A stretch of 64,000 nucleotides of DNA from Pseudoalteromonas arctica A 37-1-2 (GCF_000238395.3 NZ_CP011025.1:2542001-2606000), one strand, 5' to 3'; counted from the stretch's first letter, positions 1 through 9,246 are shown. Made by a program: numbers and translations. The notes: a model not told the origin generated them from the letters alone.

Positions 1-1
1 T

Positions 2-193
2 AAACCACAAGCAACGGCAAGCACCAACCGTACTATTACATACAAAGTACGCCGTGGTGATTCACTGGCACGTATTGCGTCTAAGTTTAATCTCAGCGTT
101 AACGAAATTATTAAGTGGAATAATTTAGCCGGTCAAAAATACTTACAACCTGGCCAAAAGCTAAAACTTAAAGTAGATGTCAGAAGTAGTTAA
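2..193 (+). CDS. LysM-domain protein, C-terminal end (possibly lytic transglycosylase MltD)
   Basis: Only the last 63 codons are in the window, ending in TAA. They encode one LysM peptidoglycan-binding module, seen from YKVRRGDSLARIASKF through the NEIIKWNNL segment to LQPGQKLKL. LysM modules bind glycan strands and often sit at the C-terminus of periplasmic murein hydrolases such as MltD, but the catalytic part is outside the window, so MltD is inference. The stop codon lies directly at the edge of a small dispersed repeat. Confidence 0.75.
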   Translation, partial: KPQATASTNRTITYKVRRGDSLARIASKFNLSVNEIIKWNNLAGQKYLQPGQKLKLKVDVRSS

Positions 194-275
194 TACCAAT
201 TTTATTAAAAAACATAATCACCCTATCGCATAAAATAGATTCCAAATAGCTCACTTATTTAATGCAATTGGTATA
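191..275. repeat. Short dispersed palindromic repeat (MITE-like, family A)
   Basis: About 85 bp bounded by inverted ends TACCAATT and AATTGGTA. The right half (AATAGCTCACTTATTTAATGC) is a near match to the reverse complement of the left end of the element at 6770-6929. It starts at the stop codon of the LysM gene. It has no coding capacity. Confidence 0.65.
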
Positions 276-284
276 ATTCACTAC

Positions 285-334
285 TTAATACACACTAAAA
301 AGGAGCGCATGCGCTCCTTTTTAGTGTGTATTAA
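285..334. terminator. Perfect 50-bp palindrome, bidirectional terminator
   Basis: A perfect inverted repeat with 25-bp arms: TTAATACACACTAAAAAGG then AGCGCA, mirrored without mismatch. It lies between the convergent LysM gene and the TonB receptor gene. The A-run before and T-run after the GC-rich core make it a terminator on either strand. Confidence 0.85.
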
Positions 335-347
335 GCTAAAACAACAG

Positions 348-3300
348 TCACAGCTTGTAGCTTAAACCTAAGAATAAGCGTGGGCCGTAGTCATTCACCT
401 CACCAAGGTTACCTTCAACAAAGAAATCTTGTGATTTAGGTGCGCTGAACAAATTAATTGCTTCTGCTTTAACTCTGAAGTGCTCATCGATTTTGTATGA
501 TGCGCGCATTTCCCACACACCTACGCCATCAACATAACGAAGTCGAGTACCATTTGTAGTATATGGTTGGAAATACTCACTACGATATTTGTAAATAACA
601 GCAGTATCAAATCCACCAATTTGGTAGTAGAGCTGGCTGCTAAATACATGCTTAGAGAAACCAGGCACGGAGGCCGACTCAATAATACCATCAGTTAATT
701 GTGTAGTATTACCATCTACGTCAGTCTCAAACGTATCGCCGTATAAGCTATCTTGGAACTCAAAATCAGTGTCTGCATAGTTGTAACCAAATTTCATACC
801 GATGCCGTTATCCCAGCGGTAAGAAAATGAAGCTTCAAGACCTAGTATTTCACTGTCTTCATCTGACGTAACAGAGTTAGTAATTGGTAATGAAACTGTT
901 TCACCACCAACAGTAAAATCTTCAATTACTGTTTGTTGTTGAAAACCACCGTTGAACTGTTTGTAGTATAAGCTTAACGCTAAGATTGAATCTTCGTTAG
1001 GGTACCATTCAAACGCAGCATCATAGTTCCACGACATAAGCGGTTGAGTGTCTGGGTTACCAGAACCATTTACACCGACTAATAAATCGCTGATTGAAGT
1101 TGCTGTACCATCTTTATCTTCTTCGAACGTACGGCTGTATCCTAAATCAGATGGATCTGCACGCGACATACCACGGTATATACCTGCACGGAATAAAATA
1201 TCTTCGCTGTAATCAATAACTAGGTTAAAGCTTGGTAAGTACTTAGTGTAGTCACCACCGCTTTTTATTTTATCCAGTGAACCGTTATCAGACTCACGCA
1301 GAGAAAGTACACCTGTGTCGCTTGTTACTACGTCAAAGCTATTTCTAAAACCAATCGAAGTTACTTCTGTGTCTACAATACGAAGACCAAAGTTACCGCG
1401 AATGAATTTGCCAAACATTTCAGTATCGTAGTTAGCCATTAAGTACACTGATGTTGTTTTTTCTGTTACATCAATTGTACCCGTATTTTCATATTCAACT
1501 TCTGGGTAAGCAAACACACCATCAACGTTAGAACCAGCTACAGCTTGTGAGAAACATACGTTGTCGTATGTAGCCCATGATGAACCTGTGCCGCTAGCTA
1601 CAACGTTACCGTCGCTATCAACATTTGTTACGATATCGCCATCAGATACACTCGATAAAAAGCCTGATTCAGGGAAATCGATTTGACAACCTTGTAATAC
1701 GTCAAGCGCTTCAGTACCAGAGTCTAGTGTAAATTCGTTTCTTGAACCGTTACCTTGGCCACCACCATACTGTAGGAAGGTCATTTCAGATGTTCTAATA
1801 CCACCTTGAACACTGGTAAAAACATTGCCATCTAGCGCATAGTCAAAATCTAGTCGCGCTGAGATAACTTCGTTTTCACGAACATTTTCACGATCAAGTC
1901 GTGTTCTTAGGCTATCTGTAAAGTTTGAAATATCTGTTACGTCAAAGTCTGTCAGTGTGAAATGAGGGATCTCATCGCCCATATCCCAAGAAAAGAAAGT
2001 TTGGCTTGAGGTTCTACCACGGTTAGATATTTGAAGTTCTTCGCGTTCTGTTTTTGAGTACGCTAAATCTAAATCAACAGTTAATCTATCTGTAACTGTA
2101 TGTTCTATATTTATGCCATAACCTTGGTAGTTTTCTTCACGAGAAAATTGCTCACCCGCTGATTCAATGCGCTCTTCACCTTCCCAATGTAAAATACCGC
2201 CTACATCGTTAGTGACAAGTGTTGGTCCGGTTACACCAGGTGTTGCTCGTTTTTGTAAAAAGATTAAATCGTGGCGTGCTTCTTTTTGTGTTCTATCTGA
2301 TATTTGTGCATCAAAGTTAACATCCCAATCAGCTGACGGCTGGTACTGCAGTGCAAAAAACATTGCATCACGCTCATCTGATGTTTCGTTTTGGCGGTAA
2401 CTACGGCTACTGCCAGTCCAAGCATACGGAGTACCATCGCTTTCGGCTTTACCCGTTTGTGAATCAATTTTGGTTTGGTAGCCTTGGTTTTTTAATTTTT
2501 CGCCACTTACTTGATCTTCACAGTCGCCTGCTTTACTACGATAAAAACCTTCATTGGTATTATTTGGATCGTTTAGACACGCCCATAATGAAGAACCAGA
2601 TGGGCTAGAGCTTCTGTATTCAGCTTCTGGTTGACTAATATCTTGGCGCTGTAAACCAAAAGACACACCAACGGCTTGGCCATTATCAAATTCAAACTGG
2701 TCAACATAACTAAACGTGCCACGGTAACCCGCGTCACTTTGAAGTGAGTTATCTACATTACCTTCATCTGGGTTGTAATTTAGTTTAACTTCAGCTGATA
2801 CACGTTGTTTGCCAAAATCAAGTGGAGTTATTGTTTCAAGTGCAATAACACCTGCAACACCACCTTCAATCATTGATGCATCTTGCGTTTTATAAATTGC
2901 TACTTTTTTTACAAGTTCAGACGGAAACTGCGAAAAGTTAACTGAGCGGTCACCACTACCATTAGTCGCTTCACGACCATTGATATGCGTTGCACTTAAA
3001 AATGGACCAAGACCACGAATAGTGATTTCTGTTGCACCACCGTTTTCACGGTGAGATGCAGCACCTGTAATTGATTCCAGTGCTTCACCGATAGACAGTG
3101 CTGGTAAATCACCAATATCTTCAGATGACAGGCCATCAACTACCGTTGTTGCTTCACGTTTAATTGCTATTTGGTCTTGTATCGTTCTACGTGTACCTGT
3201 AACACTAATTATTTCAACGTCTTCTTCAACTTCTGTCGCTTTTCCCTGATCTTCCTGTGCGCTTGCTGTAAATACGCAAGAACTTGCCATACCTGCGATG

Positions 3301-3386
3301 ACCGCTGTTCTTACCCATTTTGCAACTGGGCGCATTGCAAACTGCCCTGTTGTAGAATTATTGTTATCTCGTGACTTCAACGACAT
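348..3386 (-). CDS. TonB-dependent receptor, probably for alginate oligosaccharides
   Basis: A 1012-residue outer-membrane TonB-dependent receptor. A signal peptide ends near residue 43 (TASAQ); the plug domain follows (IKREATTVVDGLSSEDIGDLP at about 75-95, then ITIRGLGP), and the C-terminal half is beta-barrel ending in the aromatic-rich strand LGLSYKL. The sequence resembles the Xanthomonas/Caulobacter-type carbohydrate receptors. The start is supported by a GGAGA ribosome site about 8 bases upstream. It is the first gene of an alginate locus and is followed, after a terminator, by fbp-fba-eda. Its substrate is inferred from the neighbouring PL6 and PL17 lyases, not from its own sequence. 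Confidence 0.88.
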   Translation of the reverse strand: MSLKSRDNNNSTTGQFAMRPVAKWVRTAVIAGMASSCVFTASAQEDQGKATEVEEDVEIISVTGTRRTIQDQIAIKREATTVVDGLSSEDIGDLPALSIGEALESITGAASHRENGGATEITIRGLGPFLSATHINGREATNGSGDRSVNFSQFPSELVKKVAIYKTQDASMIEGGVAGVIALETITPLDFGKQRVSAEVKLNYNPDEGNVDNSLQSDAGYRGTFSYVDQFEFDNGQAVGVSFGLQRQDISQPEAEYRSSSPSGSSLWACLNDPNNTNEGFYRSKAGDCEDQVSGEKLKNQGYQTKIDSQTGKAESDGTPYAWTGSSRSYRQNETSDERDAMFFALQYQPSADWDVNFDAQISDRTQKEARHDLIFLQKRATPGVTGPTLVTNDVGGILHWEGEERIESAGEQFSREENYQGYGINIEHTVTDRLTVDLDLAYSKTEREELQISNRGRTSSQTFFSWDMGDEIPHFTLTDFDVTDISNFTDSLRTRLDRENVRENEVISARLDFDYALDGNVFTSVQGGIRTSEMTFLQYGGGQGNGSRNEFTLDSGTEALDVLQGCQIDFPESGFLSSVSDGDIVTNVDSDGNVVASGTGSSWATYDNVCFSQAVAGSNVDGVFAYPEVEYENTGTIDVTEKTTSVYLMANYDTEMFGKFIRGNFGLRIVDTEVTSIGFRNSFDVVTSDTGVLSLRESDNGSLDKIKSGGDYTKYLPSFNLVIDYSEDILFRAGIYRGMSRADPSDLGYSRTFEEDKDGTATSISDLLVGVNGSGNPDTQPLMSWNYDAAFEWYPNEDSILALSLYYKQFNGGFQQQTVIEDFTVGGETVSLPITNSVTSDEDSEILGLEASFSYRWDNGIGMKFGYNYADTDFEFQDSLYGDTFETDVDGNTTQLTDGIIESASVPGFSKHVFSSQLYYQIGGFDTAVIYKYRSEYFQPYTTNGTRLRYVDGVGVWEMRASYKIDEHFRVKAEAINLFSAPKSQDFFVEGNLGEVNDYGPRLFLGLSYKL

Positions 3387-3775
3387 TTGAATTCTCCGCT
3401 GGTTGTTGTTGTGTGATTTTAGTGTGTTAGCTTGTTATGCTGATGTATATTTTATGTGACCTTTGACATTAATATACTTAAACCCAGCACGATGATCAAC
3501 CAATTTTAGATTTAAATATTACCAACAGGTATACCAATTACCACTTGCAATCATTACCGTGGTGTCAGATAGGTTTGAAGCGAAGAATACTAATAATTGA
3601 GAACAAGGAATGATTAGTAAAATTAAATCAAATAAAACTAGGTACTCGGAGCTAATAACACCCAAGTTTGAAGGATTAATTAATGCTGTTACTTAATAGA
3701 TATTTAAGAAATTAGATTCTGATACCGATTGAGTAAGGGAAGTGGATATTAGGAATGCGTTAGATAAATTGTTAA
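3387..3775. promoter_or_regulatory. Upstream region of the TonB receptor, with a candidate operator
   Basis: About 390 bp of AT-rich DNA without a credible gene. It contains GGTATACC (3528-3535) next to CAATTACCAC, similar to the TACCAATTGGTA palindrome in front of the DEH reductase operon. A shared repressor site is an inference. No regulator gene is present in the locus. Confidence 0.35.
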
Positions 3776-3806
3776 AAAGTAGGGGTTATTATCTTGCCCC
3801 TACTTT
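3776..3806 (-). terminator. Terminator downstream of fbp
   Basis: Perfect stem AAAGTAGGGG / CCCCTACTTT with an 11-base loop, about 20 bases after the fbp stop on the minus strand. Confidence 0.85.
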
Positions 3807-3827
3807 ATTTATATACTAAGTGATGCT

Positions 3828-4790
3828 TTATAAAATAGCGTTATTATAAAACTCTACAGGCTCATTTGAGCCCAAAGCAACAGGCACACGTTGATGCAAG
3901 CTAGTTGGCGCAATATCTAAAATACGCGTTCCTCTAGAGGTTGCTTTACCACCTGCGTTTTCAACTAAAAGCGCTAACGGGTTTGCTTCATAAAGCAGTC
4001 TTATTTTTCCGTTATCGTTACCACTGCGTTTATCTTGCGGATACAAAAATAACCCGCCTCGGCATAATATACGATGAACGTCGCCTACCATCGCTGCATT
4101 CCAACGCATTGAGCTTTTTTCAAAGCTTTCACAGGTGTAAAGCAATTTATCAAAATACACTTGTGTCGGTTCGTCCCAATAACGGTAGTTAGCCATATTA
4201 ACGGCAAATTCACGACTCTGCTCTGGCACACTTAACTGCTTATTTGTCAGTAGATAACCGCCATGCGTTGAGTCTAATGTATAACAACGCGTTGGACCGC
4301 CAGTACTCATTACAAGTAATGATGAAGGGCCGTATAACACATAGCCTGCACATACTTGATTTACACCAGGCTGACTAAATTGCTCGTCGCTGTCGAAGGC
4401 AACATCATCACGGGCTAAGTAAATAGTAAATATAGTGCCTATTTGCCCATTAACATCAATATTAGAAGAGCCATCTAGTGGATCAAAAGCAACAATAAAC
4501 TTACCTTCAGGGTGGCCACCTACCGCATGATCTTCTTCCTCTGATGCAACTGATCGAACGCTGCTGTCGTCAAGTAGGATGTCTTTAAGTAGTTGGTTTG
4601 CGATTACATCTAGCTTTTTTTGAACTTCACCTTGGATGTTTTCATTCAATGTTGAACCTAAAACACCGGCTAATTCACCTTGGCTTACTCGAAAAGCAAT
4701 TTCTTTACTGGTCGCTAAAATTGTGCGAATAAGTAAAATAAGATCGGTATCTACACCGTCTTCTTTTAATACTGTATTTAGTCTTTTCAT
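3828..4790 (-). CDS. fbp: Class I fructose-1,6-bisphosphatase
   Basis: A 320-residue cytoplasmic enzyme converting fructose 1,6-bisphosphate to fructose 6-phosphate. Metal-binding FBPase motifs are clear: EEEDHAVGGHPEGKF then VAFDPLDGSSNIDVNGQIGT (about residues 84-120), and the length is normal for bacterial class I enzymes. Its ATG overlaps the stop of the upstream fba gene (ATGA), so the two are translationally coupled. Placed in an fba-eda operon inside an alginate locus, its likely job is gluconeogenic recycling of the triose phosphate released by KDPG aldolase. A separate housekeeping fbp may exist elsewhere in the genome; that cannot be seen here. Confidence 0.95.
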   Translation of the reverse strand: MKRLNTVLKEDGVDTDLILLIRTILATSKEIAFRVSQGELAGVLGSTLNENIQGEVQKKLDVIANQLLKDILLDDSSVRSVASEEEDHAVGGHPEGKFIVAFDPLDGSSNIDVNGQIGTIFTIYLARDDVAFDSDEQFSQPGVNQVCAGYVLYGPSSLLVMSTGGPTRCYTLDSTHGGYLLTNKQLSVPEQSREFAVNMANYRYWDEPTQVYFDKLLYTCESFEKSSMRWNAAMVGDVHRILCRGGLFLYPQDKRSGNDNGKIRLLYEANPLALLVENAGGKATSRGTRILDIAPTSLHQRVPVALGSNEPVEFYNNAIL

Positions 4791-5869
4791 GCGCTATACC
4801 TATTTACACAATTTAGATCGTCAAAGCATTGCTCTAGTCTTGCAACCATACTTTGCTCTGAATGACGCAACCATACGCGAGGGTCATAGTATTTTTTGTT
4901 TGGCTTATCATCCCCATCAGGGTTACCAATTTGCTCTTGTAGGTATGCTTGGTTATCTTTGTAGTAGTCTAAAATACCTGTCCAACACGCCCATTGCGTA
5001 TCGGTATCAATATTCATTTTAACTACACCATAGGTTAAAGACTCTGCAATTTTATCGTACTCAGAACCACTACCACCATGAAATACAAAGTTAATTGAGT
5101 TGCTTGGTAGATTAAATTTTTCTGATACGTAAGCTTGTGAATCTTTTAAAATAGTTGGTGTAAGAACAACGTTTCCTGGCTTATATACACCGTGAACATT
5201 GCCAAAAGACGCTGCAATTATAAAGTTAGGGCTAATACGACTTAAACGTTCGTAAGCAAATGCAACATCTTCAGGCTGAGTGTATAAAGAAGAGCTGTCT
5301 AGGTGTGAGTTATCAACACCGTCTTCTTCGCCGCCCGTGCAGCCAAGCTCAATTTCAAGCGTCATACCTATTTTTGCCATACGCGTTAAGTAACGTTCAC
5401 AAATTTCGATATTTTCTTCTAAAGGCTCTTCTGACAAATCAATCATATGCGAGCTAAACAGTGGTTTGCCAGTCAGTTCAAAGTGTCTTTCACCTTCATC
5501 AAGCAAACCATCAATCCAAGGTAGTAGCTTTTTAGCTGCGTGATCAGTATGAAGCATCACTGCTACTTCATAATGTGCTGCCACTGAATGTACATATCTT
5601 GCAGCACTTACCGCCCCAAGCACTGCTGATTGTTGCTCCGGTAAAGATAAGCTTTTACCACAAAAAAATTGAGCTCCACCATTAGAAAGCTGAATAATAA
5701 CGGGCGAGTTTTTCTTTTTAGCAGCTTCTAGCGTCGCATTTATAGATGTTGTACTAACAACATTTACCGCTGGCAACGCATATTGATTAGTACGCGCATG
5801 TTCATACACAGCACTTACTTCATCGCCAACGATTACGCCTGGCAGTATTGTTGGGGCTAAATAATTCAT
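4787..5869 (-). CDS. fba: Class II fructose-bisphosphate aldolase
   Basis: A 360-residue zinc-dependent aldolase, the same length as E. coli FbaA. Characteristic segments are MLHTDHAAKKLLPW (active-site Asp and zinc His), LEIELGCTGGEEDGVDNS, NVHGVYKPG and FVFHGGSGS. It joins glyceraldehyde 3-phosphate and dihydroxyacetone phosphate in the gluconeogenic direction. It sits 14 bases after eda and overlaps fbp by four bases, giving an eda-fba-fbp order of transcription. This directly couples the Entner-Doudoroff product to hexose phosphate synthesis. Confidence 0.95.
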   Translation of the reverse strand: MNYLAPTILPGVIVGDEVSAVYEHARTNQYALPAVNVVSTTSINATLEAAKKKNSPVIIQLSNGGAQFFCGKSLSLPEQQSAVLGAVSAARYVHSVAAHYEVAVMLHTDHAAKKLLPWIDGLLDEGERHFELTGKPLFSSHMIDLSEEPLEENIEICERYLTRMAKIGMTLEIELGCTGGEEDGVDNSHLDSSSLYTQPEDVAFAYERLSRISPNFIIAASFGNVHGVYKPGNVVLTPTILKDSQAYVSEKFNLPSNSINFVFHGGSGSEYDKIAESLTYGVVKMNIDTDTQWACWTGILDYYKDNQAYLQEQIGNPDGDDKPNKKYYDPRVWLRHSEQSMVARLEQCFDDLNCVNRYSA

Positions 5870-5883
5870 TTATGAAATCCTTT

Positions 5884-6501
5884 CTATTTTAAAGCCTGGA
5901 TACAAGAATCAGTAATTGCTTGCCAATTTTCTTGTTCAACCCACTCTTTTTTCGCTATCCAAGTACCGCCAACGGCGAATACATTATTTAAAGAAAGATA
6001 GTCCATTTTGTTACTTTCGCTAACACCACCTGTAGGGCAAAAGCTGACTGCTCTAAATACTGACGACACAGCTGATACAAAAGGAGCGCCACCGGCAAGC
6101 GAAGCCGGGAATAATTTTTGCTCTTCAAAGCCATATTCAAGTGCCATTAAAATATCACCGGTGTTTGATACACCAGGAAGTACCGGCACATTACATTTAG
6201 CAAGTGCTGTAAGTAATGCAGGAGACACTGCTGGCGTTACAATAAAGTCAGAACCCGCTTCAAGTGCTTGCTCTAAAATGTCAGTATTTATGACTGTACC
6301 CGCACCGACTTTTAGCTCTGGCACTTGTGCCTTAATAGCTTTTAATGCTTCTAAAGAAGCCTCAGTTCTTAGTACTACTTCAACTAAAGTAAGGCCAGCG
6401 TTAGCCATAGCTTTCGCTATTTGAACACCTTGCTCTGGCGTATCAGCTTGAATTATAGGTAGCAGTGTTTGTCCTGACATAAGTTCAGAAAAGCGAGTCA
6501 T
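5884..6501 (-). CDS. eda: KDPG aldolase (2-dehydro-3-deoxyphosphogluconate aldolase)
   Basis: A 205-residue class I aldolase that splits KDPG into pyruvate and glyceraldehyde 3-phosphate. Visible family motifs are VEVVLRTEASLEAL (catalytic Glu), VGAGTV, FIVTPAVS, EQKLFPASLAGG (Schiff-base Lys) and FCPTGGVS. It is the first gene of eda-fba-fbp and completes the pathway alginate-DEH-KDG-KDPG encoded by the adjacent genes. Confidence 0.95.
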   Translation of the reverse strand: MTRFSELMSGQTLLPIIQADTPEQGVQIAKAMANAGLTLVEVVLRTEASLEALKAIKAQVPELKVGAGTVINTDILEQALEAGSDFIVTPAVSPALLTALAKCNVPVLPGVSNTGDILMALEYGFEEQKLFPASLAGGAPFVSAVSSVFRAVSFCPTGGVSESNKMDYLSLNNVFAVGGTWIAKKEWVEQENWQAITDSCIQALK

Positions 6502-6558
6502 AACGTTGTTCCTTTATAAAAAGTAATGCGGCCGAGGTATGGCGGCCTTTAATGTTTG

Positions 6559-6759
6559 ATTAACCTGAACTCTAGATAATAAATCTATCTCAAGCAGCTA
6601 TTTTCAGCGCTAACTGCGTTGAATTTACTTGCAATAGGCCCGCTATTGACGCGTAAATTCGCCTTGTTTTCACTGAAAATCTCTAGCTAGAGAAAATAAT
6701 TTTAAATATCACCATGATTCAATATGTTAGTAAATCTCTTAACCAGAGTTCAGGTTAAT
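6559..6759. repeat. Inverted-repeat element with 15-bp perfect ends
   Basis: The segment begins ATTAACCTGAACTCT and ends with its exact reverse complement AGAGTTCAGGTTAAT. The interior contains a second imperfect inverted repeat (CAGCTATTTTCAGCGC ... TTTTCACTGAAAAT). It lies between eda and the repeat bordering kdgK and encodes nothing. Confidence 0.6.
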
Positions 6760-6769
6760 TATTTTGTTA

Positions 6770-6929
6770 TACCAATTGCATTAAATTAATGAGCTATTAT
6801 AGCGACAAGAAAATAGCTCAATAACAAGGCTAAAATTATGATACATAGTTGTTCTATATAAATAATTTTTAACGTAGTTAGTGAGTTATTTAATACGCTA
6901 AGGTGATCATGTTTTTAATAAAATTGGTA
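6770..6929. repeat. MITE-like dispersed repeat, family A, abutting the kdgK stop
   Basis: About 160 bp with ends TACCAATT and AATTGGTA. The internal segment AGTTGTTCTATATAAATAAT is shared, with few changes, with the elements at 16190-16353 and 47025-47190. The right end touches the kdgK stop codon. Confidence 0.7.
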
Positions 6930-7862
6930 TCAGATACCAGCTTCAACCATTGCTAGCTGAAATATATCTTTTGGAGCAATAGCGCCTGGCTGTTGTATAA
7001 CCGCACCTGCTGCTTTTGCTGCAAGTTGTACAGCACTTGAAATTGATTTATCAGATAAACGAGCACCTAAATAAACACCGTTAAAAGCATCGCCTGCTGA
7101 TGTCGTATCTACAACATTCGTTACCGGTATTATAGTGTGGCTTTGAAGGGTATCGCCCTCTTTTGTCACTACCGATTCAGGGCCATTTTTAACAACAATT
7201 TCTTCAATTTGGTAAGGTTTTAAATATTCAACAACCGCTTCTACGCTATGAACGTCATAAAGTGTTGTTAAATCTTCAACGCCAGGTAGGGTAATATCTG
7301 CAAGCGTAAAGGCTAAATGATATTGCTCTTTAGTTTCCTCTACACTATTCCACAAACGCGCTCTGTAGTTAGGATCAAAAACTATTTTAACCCCAGCATC
7401 TTTGAGCTGCTCTACAACTTTCCAAAAATGCTCACGTGCACTTTCTTCAATTATTGCTAATGAAATTCCTGAAAAGAAAAACATATCACCTTGGCTAAGC
7501 TGCTCGAGTGCATCAGCATCTAAAAAATCAACAACCTTTTTAGCTGCAGAATCATTACGCCAATAAATAAAGCTACGCTCACCATGCTCATCGGTTTCTA
7601 TGTAATACATGCCGGGTACTTTGGTATCGTGAGCAAATACGAGTTGTGTATTTATTTGTTCACTTTCAAAGCGTTCTAGCATTTTTTTACTTAAATTATC
7701 TTGACCTAAAGCCGTAACAACCGAAGTAGTAACCTGCGGGAAGCAACGTTTTAAATACACTGCAGAATTATAAACATCGCCTGCAAATGATTGGTGTAGT
7801 GTGGCTGCGCTCATAGCTCTAAGCTCGACCATGCATTCACCGATAAAGTAAATATTTTTCAT
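6930..7862 (-). CDS. kdgK: 2-dehydro-3-deoxygluconokinase (PfkB family)
   Basis: A 310-residue PfkB-family sugar kinase that phosphorylates KDG to KDPG. The N-terminal signature GECMVELRA, the lid region SFAGDVYNSAVYL and the C-terminal catalytic signature DTTSAGDAFNG (general-base Asp) are intact. It is the last gene of the run reductase-PL6-PL17-cupin-MFS-kdgK. Its stop codon TGA is immediately followed by the end of a dispersed repeat (TGATACCAATTT), so the insertion may have defined the present 3' end. Confidence 0.93.
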   Translation of the reverse strand: MKNIYFIGECMVELRAMSAATLHQSFAGDVYNSAVYLKRCFPQVTTSVVTALGQDNLSKKMLERFESEQINTQLVFAHDTKVPGMYYIETDEHGERSFIYWRNDSAAKKVVDFLDADALEQLSQGDMFFFSGISLAIIEESAREHFWKVVEQLKDAGVKIVFDPNYRARLWNSVEETKEQYHLAFTLADITLPGVEDLTTLYDVHSVEAVVEYLKPYQIEEIVVKNGPESVVTKEGDTLQSHTIIPVTNVVDTTSAGDAFNGVYLGARLSDKSISSAVQLAAKAAGAVIQQPGAIAPKDIFQLAMVEAGI

Positions 7863-7936
7863 CTTGGAAGTTACCCTATGTAGTTAACTGCTATGCGCTT
7901 ATACAAAACATATTGGCATAGCAGTTATTATCTAGA

Positions 7937-9244
7937 TTATTGAGGCTTTTTAAGAGGTTCTATTTTTGGAATTAAAATCCAAACAGCTGCCATTGCTATA
8001 ATGGCTAAAGAAGCACCAATAACAAATGCTGGCGTATAGTTACCATCAGCAGTAAGAATAGGCACAAGCGATGTAAGGCCTACAGCACCAAGTTTTGCCG
8101 CCATACCAGAGAAACCTGATAATGTACCTACAGCTTTTTTGCCTAACAAATCACTTGGTAGTGTTTGCACGTTACCAATTGCAGTTTGAAAACCAAATAA
8201 TATAACAGCCATAATTAGTACCGCTGTCGTTGGTCCGCCTGGATTTGCCATTGCAAGTAACGCAGGTAACATAATTAAACAGCCCAGCGTTATAGTTAGC
8301 TTACGTGTTTTATCTGTATTCCAACCGGCTTTGAGTCGGTTTTGAGCTAATAAGCCACCAAACCAAGCACCAAACATAGCGCCAACATAAGGTACCCAAC
8401 CATATATACCAATAGACTTAACATCCATGCCGTATACTTCGTTTAGGTAAATAGGTATCCAAAAAACAAATAACCACCAAATAGGGTCAATTGCAGCAGA
8501 GGCAATAATTACACCCCAGCTTTGCTTACGAGAAAGTAACTCAGCAGTTGAAGGATTATATTCTTCTTCGTCTTCACCTGTTACATCGCCATTATCATCA
8601 ACACGTCTTTGACCTGTTAAGATATATTCACGTTCTTCGGCAGTAAGCCAAGGATGAGAGCTAGGCGGCGCTTTAACTAAAATTAACCAAGGCACTAACC
8701 AAAGAAAACCTAATACGCCCACAAAAACAAACACCATTTGCCAGCTAAAGTAGATAGTTAAATAAGCAATTAAAGGAATAGCAATAATACCGCCAATAGC
8801 AGCGCCAGAGTTAAAAATACCCTGTGCTAAGGCACGCTCTTTAGTAGGAAACCATTCAGCATTACCTTTAGCTGCACCCGGCCAGTTACCGGCTTCTGCT
8901 ACACCTAAAATTGCGCGAAAAATACTAAGGCTAAGTACACCTTGTGCAAATGCATGCGCAACTGTTGCAATAGACCAAACACCTATCGATAAAACAAAAC
9001 CGAAGCGTGTGCCTACCCAGTCAAATATTTTACCAAATATGGCCTGACCAAATGCATAAGCAAATACAAACACAATAGAAATATTAGCGTATATTTGTTT
9101 GCGTTCTAGCGCTGATTCATCAGGAAATAAATCTTCAACAATGTCCGGCCAAAGCACACTAAGTGCTTGGCGGTCGATATAGTTAATAATGGTAGCTAGC
9201 GCTATTAGCGCTATAACCCACCAACGTAAGCCTTTAAGTTGCAT
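7937..9244 (-). CDS. MFS transporter, hexuronate/DEH-type (ACS family)
   Basis: A 435-residue inner-membrane protein with 12 predicted hydrophobic segments. The first helix (WWVIALIALATIINYIDRQA), the motif FGKIFDWVGTRFG after helix 2 and the acidic central loop near residues 215-230 fit the anion:cation symporter group that includes ExuT. It is 2 bases from the upstream cupin stop. In an alginate locus the likely substrate is the unsaturated uronate monomer (DEH) or small uronates, an inference from context. Confidence 0.88.
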   Translation of the reverse strand: MQLKGLRWWVIALIALATIINYIDRQALSVLWPDIVEDLFPDESALERKQIYANISIVFVFAYAFGQAIFGKIFDWVGTRFGFVLSIGVWSIATVAHAFAQGVLSLSIFRAILGVAEAGNWPGAAKGNAEWFPTKERALAQGIFNSGAAIGGIIAIPLIAYLTIYFSWQMVFVFVGVLGFLWLVPWLILVKAPPSSHPWLTAEEREYILTGQRRVDDNGDVTGEDEEEYNPSTAELLSRKQSWGVIIASAAIDPIWWLFVFWIPIYLNEVYGMDVKSIGIYGWVPYVGAMFGAWFGGLLAQNRLKAGWNTDKTRKLTITLGCLIMLPALLAMANPGGPTTAVLIMAVILFGFQTAIGNVQTLPSDLLGKKAVGTLSGFSGMAAKLGAVGLTSLVPILTADGNYTPAFVIGASLAIIAMAAVWILIPKIEPLKKPQ

Positions 9245-9246
9245 AA

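Noticed and set aside
4636..6424. Plus-strand open frames opposite fbp, fba and eda (up to 138 residues)
   Set aside because: Antisense shadows of well-recognised genes with strong family motifs.
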